59,787 nt of DNA from Bacteroidota bacterium (GCA_026708685.1 JAPOUL010000032.1:1-59787), one strand, 5' to 3'; positions 26,055-36,485 are shown, counted from the stretch's first letter. Made by a program: numbers and translations. The notes: generated by a model from the sequence alone, not told the origin.

Positions 26055-26134
26055 AAAGGACTACATGAAGTACGAACCTTTAACAATAGCAATGAGATTC
26101 ATGGATAGGAATGTATGGTGATTATACACGCAAG

Positions 26135-26770
26135 CTATAAAGTTAACGCAATACGAATCATTGAATCGGGGGTTACAGCGACTTCAATCACTTGATCTTG
26201 TTGACGACGGGCGGCAATGAGTGCGGTGACGGCCGCAATCAGACGATTGGCGACCAGAGCCACGATCAGGCTACCACGCCGCTGCGACCAGGATTCCGAG
26301 CTCCCGCGAAGATCTCGGTATCGCTGGAAATCTTCAATACTGTTCCATGACCACTGGAATTCGGGGTCATTCACTCGGGCGGCAAGATCAACGCGACGCT
26401 CCCGTAGTTGTGCATCTCTGTAGGCATCAGATGACAGATGGTTGCCAATGGTGAGATAGAAGCTGCGGTCTTTACCTTCAGTGCTAATACCTGCGTAGGA
26501 GGAGGCCCAAGTCTGATAACTATTCACTAAATACCTGCGTTGCCATTCACTGGAAACAAGACCGACCATCAAAGCTACATCTACAACCGTATACAGTGTA
26601 GCAGTACGATTCCAACTGCCCTCATTGATATACTTGTGTCCAAGACCAGGAAGAAGAAGACTATAGGCAACAGCCCTTGCAGGCTTGACGGGTGCTTGAG
26701 CACGAGACTCCGTTGAAACCAGAAAACCCACACAGAGAAGACACAACAATACGGTGGGGAGAAGCTTCAT
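26135..26770 (-). CDS. DUF5683-like membrane protein
   Basis: The product has 211 residues from ATG 26770; a longer frame reaches 26845 but the signal peptide starts at MKLLPTVLLCLLCVGFLVST. After the signal comes ARAVAYSLLLPGLGHKYINE, the Leu-Pro-Gly-Leu-Gly motif of DUF5683-type proteins common in Bacteroidota. A membrane helix (TVVDVALMVGLVSS) and a C-terminal hydrophobic segment (GSLIVALVANRLIAAVTALI) follow. The function of the family is unknown. Confidence 0.65.
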   Translation of the reverse strand: MKLLPTVLLCLLCVGFLVSTESRAQAPVKPARAVAYSLLLPGLGHKYINEGSWNRTATLYTVVDVALMVGLVSSEWQRRYLVNSYQTWASSYAGISTEGKDRSFYLTIGNHLSSDAYRDAQLRERRVDLAARVNDPEFQWSWNSIEDFQRYRDLRGSSESWSQRRGSLIVALVANRLIAAVTALIAARRQQDQVIEVAVTPDSMIRIALTL

Positions 26771-26941
26771 CCAACGATGATGGATGACCTGATCACTGTA
26801 GATACAGGCAATAGACTGTTTATTGTTCAGGGTAATGACGATCAAGAGAGTAATCAGCCATGATACAAAAATAAAGCCATGGGGTTGCGTTAAGCATCCA
26901 AATGAATGTTCAACAGTTGATAGCTGAGCATATTTGAATCT

Positions 26942-29365
26942 TTAAAACGTTGTACGAAGCCGCAAGTTGACGGTGCGCGGCGTGAGTCTTGTAGGAATTC
27001 GTTGCCAGATTCCACTCGCATCAGGGAGCCAGGAGTAGGTAACGGTATTGATGATATCAAATACATTCAGAATTTCAGCGGTGATTTCCAGTTGAAGTGG
27101 TTTTGGGCGGTTGAGGATCGTGATGATTTTGGTTGTCCCAAAATCAATCCTGCGAAATTCTGGATATTTGGCTGAATGTCTTGGACCAGGGACCTGTGCG
27201 ATCACGCTACCTAGTCTTCGACCAGGAACTGGAGGGGTATAGGGCAGTCCGCTCCCAAATAAGATACGCATGTGCAATTTCCATGAGGGATCTGCAGGTA
27301 CATAATCCTGAACATACAGTGCTACGGTATGTCTCTGATCCGCAGCTCGGGGAAGTGATCCGGCATTGAAGTCGGTAACATATTGAGGAAGAAAGCGTTC
27401 CCTTGCAACCATATAACTGTAATTGATCCAACTTTCCATCCCTGGAACAAATTCTCCTCTCGTCTGAAGATCCAGCCCGTAGATATACCCTTTGGCATCG
27501 TTTAACCCACTATAGTTGATGCGTACATTTTCCAGAGAATAACTGATGATGTCCGACAGTTGCTTGTAATACGCCTCACTTCGCAGATACAATCGTCGAC
27601 TTGGAATGAAAAGTTCTGCACCTGCAGTCATTTGGGCAGAACGCTGGGAACGTAGATTGTGATTTAAGGATTCGGAAAGAGTTTGATCGGAGCTTGGAGT
27701 TCCTCTAAGTTCACGATAGGCAGGCTGCTGATAGTAGATGCCAGCCGAAGCAGTGAGGGTGAGTTGTCTGGAAGGTTCATAGCGAACGCTGGCACGAGGT
27801 GAGATCGTCCACTCGCGATTGAAGTCATACCAGTCTGCACGAAGACCAGCATTGATCAAAAGCGAGTGATGCAAACTAAATCCATCTTCTACATGGAGGC
27901 TAAACTGGGTTGCATTGAATGCAGCGGTGCCGATCAAGCTGTCTACCACGATACGGACCGGTTCTTCGTTCAAGTCGGTACCCTGTACAATAGACTCTTC
28001 CAGAAGTTGGTCATCAAATGCCAAACGTTTGTAGGACCATCCGGCTTCAAGGGCGTGACGTGAATTGGACCATTGATAGAGGCCCTGGCCGATGATGGAT
28101 GTAACGGTGATGGAATTATCAGCAAAGTCCTCCTGAAAGGCGATACCGCGGGGAATCTCTACCGTCTCAGCATTACTGTCGGTCATGATGTCATATAAGA
28201 TGGCATTGCCTTTCAAAAGAAATGACTCATGTTCTTGGGTGCCATAGTAACTCACATCATGCTGTATAGTCCATTGTGATCCAATTTGAGCATGATGTCG
28301 GAGTCCTAAGAGGCCAGTCTGATAGCCATCGGTTTCTTGGCTGTCATCGGAGTAAGAAAGCCATACAGAACGCAGATCGGAGGGGCCTCCATCGGCCGAT
28401 ACGGTGCCATAGAAGGTTCTGCGTCCACGGGGATCTAACCGAAAGTCGTGATCAGCATACAGTCCAAGGACTTCAAGCTGATGTCTGGGAGTCCATGCGT
28501 AGGTCAGTTGGAGTTGAAGGTCTTGGTAATCAGGTTGGTAATTGCCCTTGAGCTCCTGTGTAGAGAAAAATCGCCGAGCTCGTGCCTTACGAAATCCAAT
28601 CTGCCATGAGACGGGACCATTGGTGGCTGAAGCGGTGGCCGTTCCATCAAGCAGAGATAAGGTCGCCGAGGTGGTCAGTTCACGGGATGCCTGATACTCA
28701 ATGTCAAGGGCTGAAGAAATTTTACCGCCATATCTAGATGGAAATCCCCCCGTGTAAAGGGTAATTCTTCTGGCCATTTCTGGATTGAACAGTCCAAGTC
28801 CTTCCTGTTCCCCTTGCCGAGGTCGAAAAGGCATGTGAATTTCAAAACCATTGAGAAAGATCAAGTTCTCGTTGAATCCGCCACCGCGCACAGAGTACTG
28901 ATTGGAGAGTTCATTATTTGCTGATACTCCGGGCAATACGAGGAGGGCTTGAAAGCCTTTGAATGGAGAGGGCATTCGGGTGACTTGCTCAGGGGTAATC
29001 TGTTGGATACCAGCTCCAATCATGGTTTCATCTTCAACAACCACTTCTTCTCCCTCAATGACCGTGGGCATGAGCTGTACATTGAAGACGGTATTCTGGG
29101 AAGAACGAACGGTGACCGAGTCAATATAGGTGGTAAACCCTACATAGGAAAATCGCAAGGCATAGGTTCCCTCTGGTAGCTGGAGCAGATACTGTCCTGA
29201 CTTGTCAGAGGCCGTGCCAAAATTGGTGTCATTGACCAATATACTCACACCGGGTAGCACCAGATCGGTTTCGGATTCAGTGACAACACCTTCAACGATC
29301 CCCCAGGATTGAGCAGCCACTTTTGGGGCAATCAGAAGGAGAATTACACAGAAGAATCGATACAT
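26942..29365 (-). CDS. TonB-dependent receptor with carboxypeptidase-regulatory-like domain
   Basis: An 807-residue outer membrane protein with a signal peptide (MYRFFCVILLLIAPKVAAQ). An Ig-like CarboxypepD_reg domain (about 22-105, ILVNDTNFGTASDKSGQYLL) precedes the plug (about 115-225, including YSVRGGGFNENLIFLNGFEI). A 22-strand-type barrel follows, ending in R-T-V-N-L-R-L-R-T-T-F with the terminal Phe expected for Bam insertion. No SusD partner is next to it, so a siderophore, cofactor or small-molecule substrate is as likely as a glycan. It depends on TonB/ExbBD energy. Confidence 0.9.
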   Translation of the reverse strand: MYRFFCVILLLIAPKVAAQSWGIVEGVVTESETDLVLPGVSILVNDTNFGTASDKSGQYLLQLPEGTYALRFSYVGFTTYIDSVTVRSSQNTVFNVQLMPTVIEGEEVVVEDETMIGAGIQQITPEQVTRMPSPFKGFQALLVLPGVSANNELSNQYSVRGGGFNENLIFLNGFEIHMPFRPRQGEQEGLGLFNPEMARRITLYTGGFPSRYGGKISSALDIEYQASRELTTSATLSLLDGTATASATNGPVSWQIGFRKARARRFFSTQELKGNYQPDYQDLQLQLTYAWTPRHQLEVLGLYADHDFRLDPRGRRTFYGTVSADGGPSDLRSVWLSYSDDSQETDGYQTGLLGLRHHAQIGSQWTIQHDVSYYGTQEHESFLLKGNAILYDIMTDSNAETVEIPRGIAFQEDFADNSITVTSIIGQGLYQWSNSRHALEAGWSYKRLAFDDQLLEESIVQGTDLNEEPVRIVVDSLIGTAAFNATQFSLHVEDGFSLHHSLLINAGLRADWYDFNREWTISPRASVRYEPSRQLTLTASAGIYYQQPAYRELRGTPSSDQTLSESLNHNLRSQRSAQMTAGAELFIPSRRLYLRSEAYYKQLSDIISYSLENVRINYSGLNDAKGYIYGLDLQTRGEFVPGMESWINYSYMVARERFLPQYVTDFNAGSLPRAADQRHTVALYVQDYVPADPSWKLHMRILFGSGLPYTPPVPGRRLGSVIAQVPGPRHSAKYPEFRRIDFGTTKIITILNRPKPLQLEITAEILNVFDIINTVTYSWLPDASGIWQRIPTRLTPRTVNLRLRTTF

Positions 29366-29440
29366 CTCACACGCATGATGTCTAAAATGGAGATAAAATG
29401 GTGTAACTGTATGCAGGACGGATGTAGGATTGGTGGGTGG

Positions 29441-30412
29441 CTATTGAGACCAAGAAGTTGGTTCTCTATCCCAGCGGTGGGCATAGAGGGACTGTAGCAG
29501 AGATGGATCCAGAGGCCCTTTAGTACTTGCGGCAAGATTCGCATCAACATGCTGTAATTTGCGCATTCCGGGGATGGTCGTACTCACCAGAGGATGACTG
29601 AGGATGAATCGGAGTGCCATTTCGGGCATGGAGCTCTGTTGTGGTACTAAATCACGCAGTGGTTCCACATGGGCAAGACTACTTCGGAGGTTTTCCTCTA
29701 CGAAGTAGGTGTTTCTCCAGTCCCCATCGGGCCAAGTTGAATCCAGAGAAAGCGTGCCCGTGAGCGTGCCTTCATCAAAGGGTACTCGTGCAATGATCCC
29801 GACATTGAATTCTTCACAAGCTGGAAACAGTTCATCGATGGGATTCTGGTCAAAGATGTTATAGATCACCTGAACGCAATCCACCAGACCACTGCGGACC
29901 GCTTGAATGCCGTTCCATGGCTCCCACCGATTGACACTGATTCCGATGTGACCGATGTCTCCGTTCTCTTTGGCTCGGTGTAATTCCTGAATCCACCGAT
30001 CATCCTGTAGCCATGCATCTTCCCATGTATGGAGTTGCATTAGATCAATTTGATCTACTCGAAGGTTTTTGAGACTTTGCAGGATATAATCGCAAACATA
30101 GGAGGGTGGAAAGCAGTCGTCAAGAGTATGTTCTCTCTGACTTGGCCAGGCACGATTTTTTGGAGGAACTTTTGTGGCTGTAATCAAGCGTTTATCGGAG
30201 TTCGCCCGGAGGAGATCTCCCAAGAGTTGCTCACTATGGCCATCTCCATATGCCCATGCCGTATCAAAGAATGTGCAACCAAGATCAACTGCACGCTGTA
30301 ATGACTCCGTAGACTCGGAATCATCCGAATCTACCCAGCCAGACATTCCCCACATCCCATAACCTATTTCGCTTACGGAAAGCCCCGTACGTCCCAATAA
30401 TCGATAATTCAT
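29441..30412 (-). CDS. Aldo/keto reductase
   Basis: NADPH-dependent oxidoreductase of 323 residues. It begins MNYRLLGRTGLSVSEIGYGM. FDTAWAYGDGHSEQLLGDLL contains the catalytic Asp and Tyr, TATKVPP the Lys, and LMQLHTWED the His of the family. The C-terminal SHPLVSTTIPGMRKLQHV is the cofactor segment. The physiological substrate cannot be read. It lies 75 bp upstream of the TonB receptor on the same strand. Confidence 0.92.
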   Translation of the reverse strand: MNYRLLGRTGLSVSEIGYGMWGMSGWVDSDDSESTESLQRAVDLGCTFFDTAWAYGDGHSEQLLGDLLRANSDKRLITATKVPPKNRAWPSQREHTLDDCFPPSYVCDYILQSLKNLRVDQIDLMQLHTWEDAWLQDDRWIQELHRAKENGDIGHIGISVNRWEPWNGIQAVRSGLVDCVQVIYNIFDQNPIDELFPACEEFNVGIIARVPFDEGTLTGTLSLDSTWPDGDWRNTYFVEENLRSSLAHVEPLRDLVPQQSSMPEMALRFILSHPLVSTTIPGMRKLQHVDANLAASTKGPLDPSLLQSLYAHRWDREPTSWSQ

Positions 30413-31148
30413 CCGTTAATTTCAAGAAAAAACCTGAGCATGGTGCAGAGGCATCCCCACGCACAAAAAGTGTGTGTGGATCAAGAATACATTTCTATCC
30501 AGCCTGGGTTCATTATACGATCTGATTCGAGGCAGACTGATCAGATTCCATTTTGAAAATGAGAATAGGATAGGGATGATGAAACCTCTATGAAAAACGG
30601 TCTCAAAAGGATCAACCACTGATCAATGCAAAGAATTGAGACATATACGTTTTTGTGATGTCAAAAGTTGTAATATGGTCGTGATACCATGTTCCTTAAG
30701 CCAAAGTTTTAGGAAAGACTCCCAATAATTATTGTGGATGAACCATAAAAAAGTTTCAGATTAGTTAGCACACTCTAAATCATTGACGCAAATAGTGATG
30801 TCTAAATCTCAGAAATTTCAAGGAGTCATTTGATTATCTCATGGTTCAATCCCAACTCTTTTGATGAATAGTTCATTTTCTGATACCATCATGGAGTCCA
30901 TGATGATTACCTATTCAGAGATGTGTTTTTCATCAATACAGAAAGTCTACTGGTTCATTGTAAACATTGCATTGAGCAGAAAATAGATCAGATCTACCAC
31001 AAAATATGCTAAAAGATCAAGCAATGATAATGGCTGAATGCAACTCATTTCTTACCAATGTGTAATATAAGCGATATGTTTCGTGAGAAAGAATCCTTAT
31101 TAATATATTATTGTATACAAATCAGATCACTATTTTTTGTTTGGTTGA
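30413..31148. other. Long AT-rich intergenic region
   Basis: These 736 bp separate the divergent aldo/keto reductase and ispH genes. No reading frame looks coding and no RNA gene was recognised. There is a short palindrome, ATCATGG-AGT-CCATGAT, near 30888-30905. It must hold both promoters and could be a decayed gene. Confidence 0.5.
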
Positions 31149-32387
31149 ATGCCCCGAACGTTTGACATTCCTCAGTTTTATCGTAGCCCCATCATCTCAA
31201 CGCTCAAAACGGCGAGGATGGCGGCCGATCCCCGTAAGAAAGATCTTACCCCTTCTCTGTTAGATTTTGGTCCAGTCCATGTCTGGATTGCTCGAAACTT
31301 TGGTTTTTGTTTTGGTGTAGAAAACGCTGTAGAGATTGCCTATCGTGCAATTTCTGATCACCCTGATCGCAGGCTGTTTATGCTTTCAGAGATGATTCAC
31401 AACCCTCAGGTCAATAATGATCTGCGGCGAAGGGGGATGCAGTTTTTGCGCTCAAGTATGGGAGATCAGTTGATTGACTTCAAATCTCTTGCTCCAGAAG
31501 ATATCGTTGTGATTCCAGCCTTCGGAACGACGCTGGAAATCAAAGAGGAACTCAAGGAACTTGGCGTTGACGTTCGTACCTACGATACGACGTGCCCATT
31601 TGTAAAAAAAGTCTGGCGAAGAAGTGAGAAAATAGGAGGAGATGGCTATACAGTCATTATCCATGGCAAGCGGTTGCATGAAGAATCACGAGCATCGTTT
31701 TCTCATGCCAATGAGCATGCTCCAGTCCTTGTGATCCGAGATGTAGATGATGCTGAAGATCTGGCTCAAGTCATACGTGGTGAAAAGGATCGACATTATT
31801 TCTATGAGCGATTTGCAGAGTGTTACAGTGAAGGGTTTGACCCGGATCAGGATTTAGCCCGCATTGGAGTGGTCAATCAGACCACTATGCTGGTGACGGA
31901 GACGCAGGAAGTCACGGATGTTTTACGGAAAGCAACCGTGGAGAGATATGGAGAAGAGGGACACTTTGTGGATACCAGTGATACACTCTGCTATGCGACT
32001 CATGAAAATCAGGAGGCTGCTCGTGCAATGTTAGAGAAGCCGTTGGACTTGGCACTGGTCGTTGGTGGATACAACTCTTCAAATACCAGCCAAATTGTAT
32101 CTCTCTATAATGAAGTGATCCCTACATACTTCATACGGGGATCAGAAGAGATTGAGGATCGACATAGGATTCACCACTATGATTATCCAGCGATGCAGGT
32201 TCGTACGACCGTTGACTGGATCCCTTCTCGTCGGCCAGTATCAGTGGCCATTACATCGGGGGCATCTTGTCCAGACATGTTGGTGGATGATGTGATTCGT
32301 AAGGTTGTGGCATTTTTTGAAGGAGTTACCACATTTGAGGAGGCATTAGCTCCCTACCAGAATGTATCGGAGGAATTACTGGATTAA
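31149..32387 (+). CDS. ispH: 4-hydroxy-3-methylbut-2-enyl diphosphate reductase (long form)
   Basis: [4Fe-4S] enzyme of the last step of the MEP isoprenoid pathway, 412 residues. The three cluster Cys are in ARNFGFCFGVENAV, YDTTCPFVKKVW and TSGASCPDMLVDD. The substrate-binding HGKRLHEES and the S-N-T-S-Q region (GGYNSSNTSQ) are present. It is longer than E. coli IspH (about 316) and resembles the long cyanobacterial/plant-type form, with an N-terminal extension of about 50 residues and a longer central part. The next gene starts 4 bp after its stop. Confidence 0.93.
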   Translation: MPRTFDIPQFYRSPIISTLKTARMAADPRKKDLTPSLLDFGPVHVWIARNFGFCFGVENAVEIAYRAISDHPDRRLFMLSEMIHNPQVNNDLRRRGMQFLRSSMGDQLIDFKSLAPEDIVVIPAFGTTLEIKEELKELGVDVRTYDTTCPFVKKVWRRSEKIGGDGYTVIIHGKRLHEESRASFSHANEHAPVLVIRDVDDAEDLAQVIRGEKDRHYFYERFAECYSEGFDPDQDLARIGVVNQTTMLVTETQEVTDVLRKATVERYGEEGHFVDTSDTLCYATHENQEAARAMLEKPLDLALVVGGYNSSNTSQIVSLYNEVIPTYFIRGSEEIEDRHRIHHYDYPAMQVRTTVDWIPSRRPVSVAITSGASCPDMLVDDVIRKVVAFFEGVTTFEEALAPYQNVSEELLD

Positions 32388-32391
32388 ATCC

Positions 32392-32946
32392 ATGCGGGGC
32401 TTATGGATAGGCTTGATTCTTCTAGCATCATGTGATCTTTTTGGAGCTCGAACACCAGAGCCCCCAGTTGGAGATGCCAGCACTTGGCAACAGCCAGTTG
32501 CCCCTGATATTGTTGTTGAGAACATACATTCTGCAATAGCAGAGTTGAATGTATCCAATTACCGTCGTTCGTTACACACTGATTTTGAGTTTTCGCCCAC
32601 GCCTCAAGCGTATGTCCGTAATCCAGACCAGTGGATCAATTGGGATCAAGTGCAGGAAAATGGGTATTTTGTAACATTGGTTGAGGCAGCCAGGGGCGGG
32701 GAAAACAGTTCTCTGCGGCTAGAGGATTCTACGACTGAACTTGGAGAGACGGAGTATTTACTGGATGCTCACTATATTTTGGTTATCTCCCATGGGAGCC
32801 AACAGGTTGCAGATACCCTGCAGGGCCGGCTTGTATGGACCATTATTCAAGAACCCGATGGTCTATGGACACTCATGACATGGAATGATCAGAGTGTAGG
32901 ATCGGCAGATTCATGGAGTGATCTTAAGGCAGAATTTGCAAGTTAG
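32392..32946 (+). CDS. Small lipoprotein, possible NTF2-like fold
   Basis: The product has 184 residues from ATG 32392. The signal is MRGLWIGLILLASC with Cys 14. The mature part has NVSNYRRSLHTDFEFSPTP early and ends in a W-T-L-M-T-W-N-D pattern, as in SnoaL/NTF2-like secreted proteins. It is 4 bp behind ispH and 11 bp before a second lipoprotein of similar plan, so the two are probably paralogues. Function unknown. Confidence 0.65.
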   Translation: MRGLWIGLILLASCDLFGARTPEPPVGDASTWQQPVAPDIVVENIHSAIAELNVSNYRRSLHTDFEFSPTPQAYVRNPDQWINWDQVQENGYFVTLVEAARGGENSSLRLEDSTTELGETEYLLDAHYILVISHGSQQVADTLQGRLVWTIIQEPDGLWTLMTWNDQSVGSADSWSDLKAEFAS

Positions 32947-32957
32947 TTTCATGTCAG

Positions 32958-33491
32958 TTGACTGGATCTGTGGTTGCTCATCGCTACATATTGATACTCG
33001 TATTCCTCCATACCTCCCTGATGTATATTGGGTGTAATCCATTTGCCCCAGCCATTGGTGAAGGAGACCCATTTGGGGATCTATTTGGGGATCCCACAAC
33101 CGTGGACGGGTACTTCATGAATTTTCGTAATGCGTATGAACTGCGGGATGTATCCTTCTATGAGTCATTGATTGACTCATCATTTGTGTTTGTTTATGTT
33201 GATTTTGATACGGGAGTTGAGCGTGAATGGGGGTTTGGACAGGAACTTGAGTCTACCCGACGCTTATTTGAAAATTCGGTTGAAATCCAACTTCAGTGGA
33301 GACAAATCATCACCAGACAAGTATACAATGATGGCAGGAATGCGATTGCGGTTCGTGGGTTTAACTTGACGGTTGGACTTGATAATGGTGAAGTATTTCG
33401 TGGGGATGGTAACGTGAACTTCCTGTTAAGCCGAGCCGATACCACTCGGGCATGGCGCTTGATTCGATGGCGTGATGAAAGCGAACTCTAA
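32958..33491 (+). CDS. Small lipoprotein, paralogue-like neighbour
   Basis: The product is up to 177 residues. Starts available are TTG 32958 and GTG 32970; the second gives a neat signal peptide (MVAHRYILILVFLHTSLMYI, then G-C). The mature part has a segment parallel to the preceding gene: Y-F-M-N-F-R-N-A-Y-E-L-R-D-V-S-F-Y early and A-W-R-L-I-R-W-R-D-E at the end. That plan suggests an NTF2-like fold. It slightly overlaps the open frame of the following M20 peptidase, in the same direction. Confidence 0.6.
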   Translation: MTGSVVAHRYILILVFLHTSLMYIGCNPFAPAIGEGDPFGDLFGDPTTVDGYFMNFRNAYELRDVSFYESLIDSSFVFVYVDFDTGVEREWGFGQELESTRRLFENSVEIQLQWRQIITRQVYNDGRNAIAVRGFNLTVGLDNGEVFRGDGNVNFLLSRADTTRAWRLIRWRDESEL

Positions 33492-33501
33492 TAAAGGCAC
33501 T

Positions 33502-34872
33502 ATGATTTCTTCAGCACTCAACTATTCAAAAACCCATTTCGACCGCTTCGTAGATGAGTTGATTGATTTTCTTCGTATTCCTTCCATCAGTACCGTACCA
33601 TCGTCTGCAAAGGATGTCGACAAGGCAGCTCACTGGTTAGTCCATCACTTGCAGTCTTTAGGCCTCCATGACGCAAAGGCATTCCCTACCGAGGGACATC
33701 CAATCGTGGTGGCCCATTATGAAGTTGATCCTTCACGACCTACAGTATTGGTTTATGGTCACTATGATGTACAACCCGTTGATCCGTTGGACCTATGGGA
33801 TTCCCCTCCTTTTTCTCCAGTGATTAAAGATGGAATTCTGTATGCACGCGGTGCCTGCGATGATAAGGGGCAGTTGTTCATGCATTTAAAAGCCTTTGAG
33901 GCCTGGATGCAGACAAGTGGGAGAGCGCCGGTGAATCTTAAATTCATCCTTGAAGGAGAAGAGGAATCTGGATCTGCAAGTCTGCCGGGATTTATTGAAA
34001 CCCATCGCAATGCATTGGCAGCGGATGTGGTGGTGATTTCGGATTCCAGTTTATTTGCATCGGGGATCCCCTCCATTACGTATGGACTGCGGGGAATGAC
34101 GTATGTAGAGATGACCCTGACGGGGCCAGATCGTGATTTACATTCGGGTACCTACGGGGGAGCCATCCATAATCCAATCAATGCGTTAGGGGATTTGATT
34201 GGCAAGATGCATGATGAACATCATCGGATTACCATTGATGGATTCTACGATCGTGTACGTCCACTCTCAGAAGATGAACTGGATGCAATAGATGCATTGC
34301 CCTTTAATGCAAAAAATTGGGTACAGGAAGTGGGAGTTGATCTCCCTGTGACAGAATATGGCTTCTCAGTTTTGGTCTCTTCAACATCACGCCCAACCCT
34401 AGACTGCAATGGAATATGGGGAGGCTATACGGGTGATGGGGCGAAAACCGTACTTCCTTCGCAGGCCAGTGCAAAAATTTCAATGCGACTGGTTCCAGAT
34501 CAGGATCCGAAAGAGATTGCGGAGTTAACCGAATCATGGTTACGTCGCCATCTTCCTGCTTCTATGCATATGGACTTTAAGGTGGTTCATGGTGCTCATC
34601 CAGTCCTGATTGATACCGAAAGCAGGGCGATGGCAGCTGCAGCAAAGGCATTAGAAGATGTATATGGCTGTCCACCTTATTTCACACGTATAGGGGGAAG
34701 TATTCCTGTTGTGGCAGATTTCAAAGAATTATTGGGGCTTGACAGCGTGCTGATGGGATTTGGGCTGGATTCGGATGCAATTCACTCTCCCAATGAACAT
34801 TTTGGACTTGATCGTTTTGCCGAGGGAATAGAGGCAATTCTTCGCTTTCATGCACATTATGGTTTACCTTGA
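33502..34872 (+). CDS. M20 family dipeptidase
   Basis: Zinc metallopeptidase of 456 residues. Metal and catalytic motifs: VLVYGHYDVQPVDP (His-x-Asp), YARGACDDKGQ, LEGEEESGS with the catalytic Glu, and VISDSS. The dimerisation-domain signature LHSGTYGGAIHNP follows, and the C-terminal His is in DAIHSPNEHFGLDRF. It resembles carnosinase/peptidase-V-like dipeptidases that lack a signal peptide, hence cytoplasmic. ATG 33502 follows AAAGG at a good distance. Confidence 0.92.
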   Translation: MISSALNYSKTHFDRFVDELIDFLRIPSISTVPSSAKDVDKAAHWLVHHLQSLGLHDAKAFPTEGHPIVVAHYEVDPSRPTVLVYGHYDVQPVDPLDLWDSPPFSPVIKDGILYARGACDDKGQLFMHLKAFEAWMQTSGRAPVNLKFILEGEEESGSASLPGFIETHRNALAADVVVISDSSLFASGIPSITYGLRGMTYVEMTLTGPDRDLHSGTYGGAIHNPINALGDLIGKMHDEHHRITIDGFYDRVRPLSEDELDAIDALPFNAKNWVQEVGVDLPVTEYGFSVLVSSTSRPTLDCNGIWGGYTGDGAKTVLPSQASAKISMRLVPDQDPKEIAELTESWLRRHLPASMHMDFKVVHGAHPVLIDTESRAMAAAAKALEDVYGCPPYFTRIGGSIPVVADFKELLGLDSVLMGFGLDSDAIHSPNEHFGLDRFAEGIEAILRFHAHYGLP

Positions 34873-34909
34873 GGATCCGTGTAGACAAGAGTACGTACAA
34901 TCGTAAAAT

Positions 34910-34994
34910 GCCCGGGTGGCGGAATTGGTAGACGCGACGGACTCAAAATCCGTTGGCCTTTAAAGCTGTGTGGGTTCGAGTCCCACCCCGGGTA
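34910..34994 (+). tRNA. tRNA-Leu (CAA)
   Basis: An 85-nt class II tRNA with a long variable arm. Acceptor GCCCGGG pairs with CCCGGGT, anticodon stem ACGGA/TCCGT has loop CTCAAAA giving anticodon CAA, and the T arm is GTGGG-TTCGAGT-CCCAC. The discriminator is A. CCA is not encoded. It reads UUG codons. Confidence 0.95.
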
Positions 34995-35216
34995 CGTTTG
35001 AACTCGTTCTATGTCAAAACAATCCTGACCGTTGGTGACATCAACCTACGTCTGATACAGTTTCGTCTTTTTTCCATCGTATGTTGTGGATGATCATGTC
35101 AATAAATGATCATGAGGGTTTTGTTTGTATTTGAATATAAGTTTCGTTACGGTTTTTATGGATCACGGAATGAATCAAGATGGTCCATTAATCCAAGCCT
35201 CTATTGATTGATTAGC

Positions 35217-36323
35217 ATGACGCGTCTCCACGACTTGGATGCATTGCGCTCATTTGCAATGTTGTTGGGTCTCTTATTACATGGAGCACTTTTTCTGGTT
35301 GGAGTGGAAGGGTGGCCCTTTAATGATCCATGGTCCTATACCCTTGAACCACACTACAATCCCTATGCTTTTATGATCATGATCGTTCATGGGTTTAGGA
35401 TGCCAGTCTTCTTTCTGATTAGCGGTTTTTTTACCGCAATGCTCTGGCAGTCGCGAGGATGGAATCGATTGGCAGACCACCGAATTCGTAGAATTGGCAT
35501 CCCACTATTGATTGGAATGATCACAATTGTTCCCTTGAATAGCTGGGTGATGGAAGGTGTAGATTTTTCACCTTTACATAACTGGTTTACCGCTTGGCTG
35601 GGTGGATTTGATCACTTATGGTTTTTATGGTACTTGCTATGGATGGTGGCTATATTTCTCATTCTTGTTAAGTTGAGAGTCCAATTCAAGCAACGTCTCT
35701 GGTGGCTTCTGATTCCACTATCGATTATTCCGATGTATCTGATGAAGGATCAGGTATTTGGTGCAGATTCCTTTTCGCCGACGATTGAATTGATACCACC
35801 CTTGCATCTCTTGGCCTACTATTCGGCTTTTTTCTTCTTCGGTGCATTTTTCTATCAGAGGAATTATAAGGTACATAGATGGTGGACGGCAATGATTTTG
35901 CCTTCAGTATTGGTATTGTTTCCTGTGGGTATAGCATTGGTGTTCCCTGAGATTTTACTGGAGTCTACACCATCATATGCATGGCTTGGAACGTCGGTTG
36001 TCCAGACAGCTTATGCATGGTTGATGAGTTTTGGATTCATGGGATTATTTAATTGGATAGCTAGTAAGGAACGTCGCTGGGTTCGTTACATGTCTGACGC
36101 GTCTTATTGGATTTATCTGTGGCATTTTCCACTTGTCGTACTTGCACAGATGTTTTTGGTGCATATACCGATGAATCCACATCTCAAATTTTTTCTATTA
36201 TGTACGACTATCTTAGCTATTTTATTGGTCATGTATCAGGCTGGGGTACGATATACGTTCATCGGGGCGGCTCTCAATGGTCGCCGCATTCGCCCAACGA
36301 ATCAGCAAGGAACAATTGATTGA
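35217..36323 (+). CDS. Membrane acyltransferase (OpgC/OafA-like)
   Basis: The product has 368 residues with about ten membrane helices. The N-terminus LHDLDALRSFAMLLGLLLHG carries the D-x-x-R-x-x-x-x-x-x-x-x-x-H pattern of the acyltransferase-3 family, with R and H as likely catalytic residues. RMPVFFLISGFFTAML and WYLLWMVAIFLILV match glucan-modifying OpgC-type members. It probably transfers an acyl or succinyl group to a glycan at the inner membrane. ATG 35217 is preferred over TTG 35208. It is a single gene after tRNA-Leu. Confidence 0.85.
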   Translation: MTRLHDLDALRSFAMLLGLLLHGALFLVGVEGWPFNDPWSYTLEPHYNPYAFMIMIVHGFRMPVFFLISGFFTAMLWQSRGWNRLADHRIRRIGIPLLIGMITIVPLNSWVMEGVDFSPLHNWFTAWLGGFDHLWFLWYLLWMVAIFLILVKLRVQFKQRLWWLLIPLSIIPMYLMKDQVFGADSFSPTIELIPPLHLLAYYSAFFFFGAFFYQRNYKVHRWWTAMILPSVLVLFPVGIALVFPEILLESTPSYAWLGTSVVQTAYAWLMSFGFMGLFNWIASKERRWVRYMSDASYWIYLWHFPLVVLAQMFLVHIPMNPHLKFFLLCTTILAILLVMYQAGVRYTFIGAALNGRRIRPTNQQGTID

Positions 36324-36485
36324 CTGATAGTTTTCAGGTATCAGTAAAATGATCAGCAAGATTTGCAGTATTTATGGTTGATTAAATGGTGGAATGATTT
36401 AGTAATCTGCAGATTTTCCATCACCTCCGCTCAACCCTAAAAATGAATTACATGGGGTTCAAGCCAACAACTCTGCTAAAACGGG

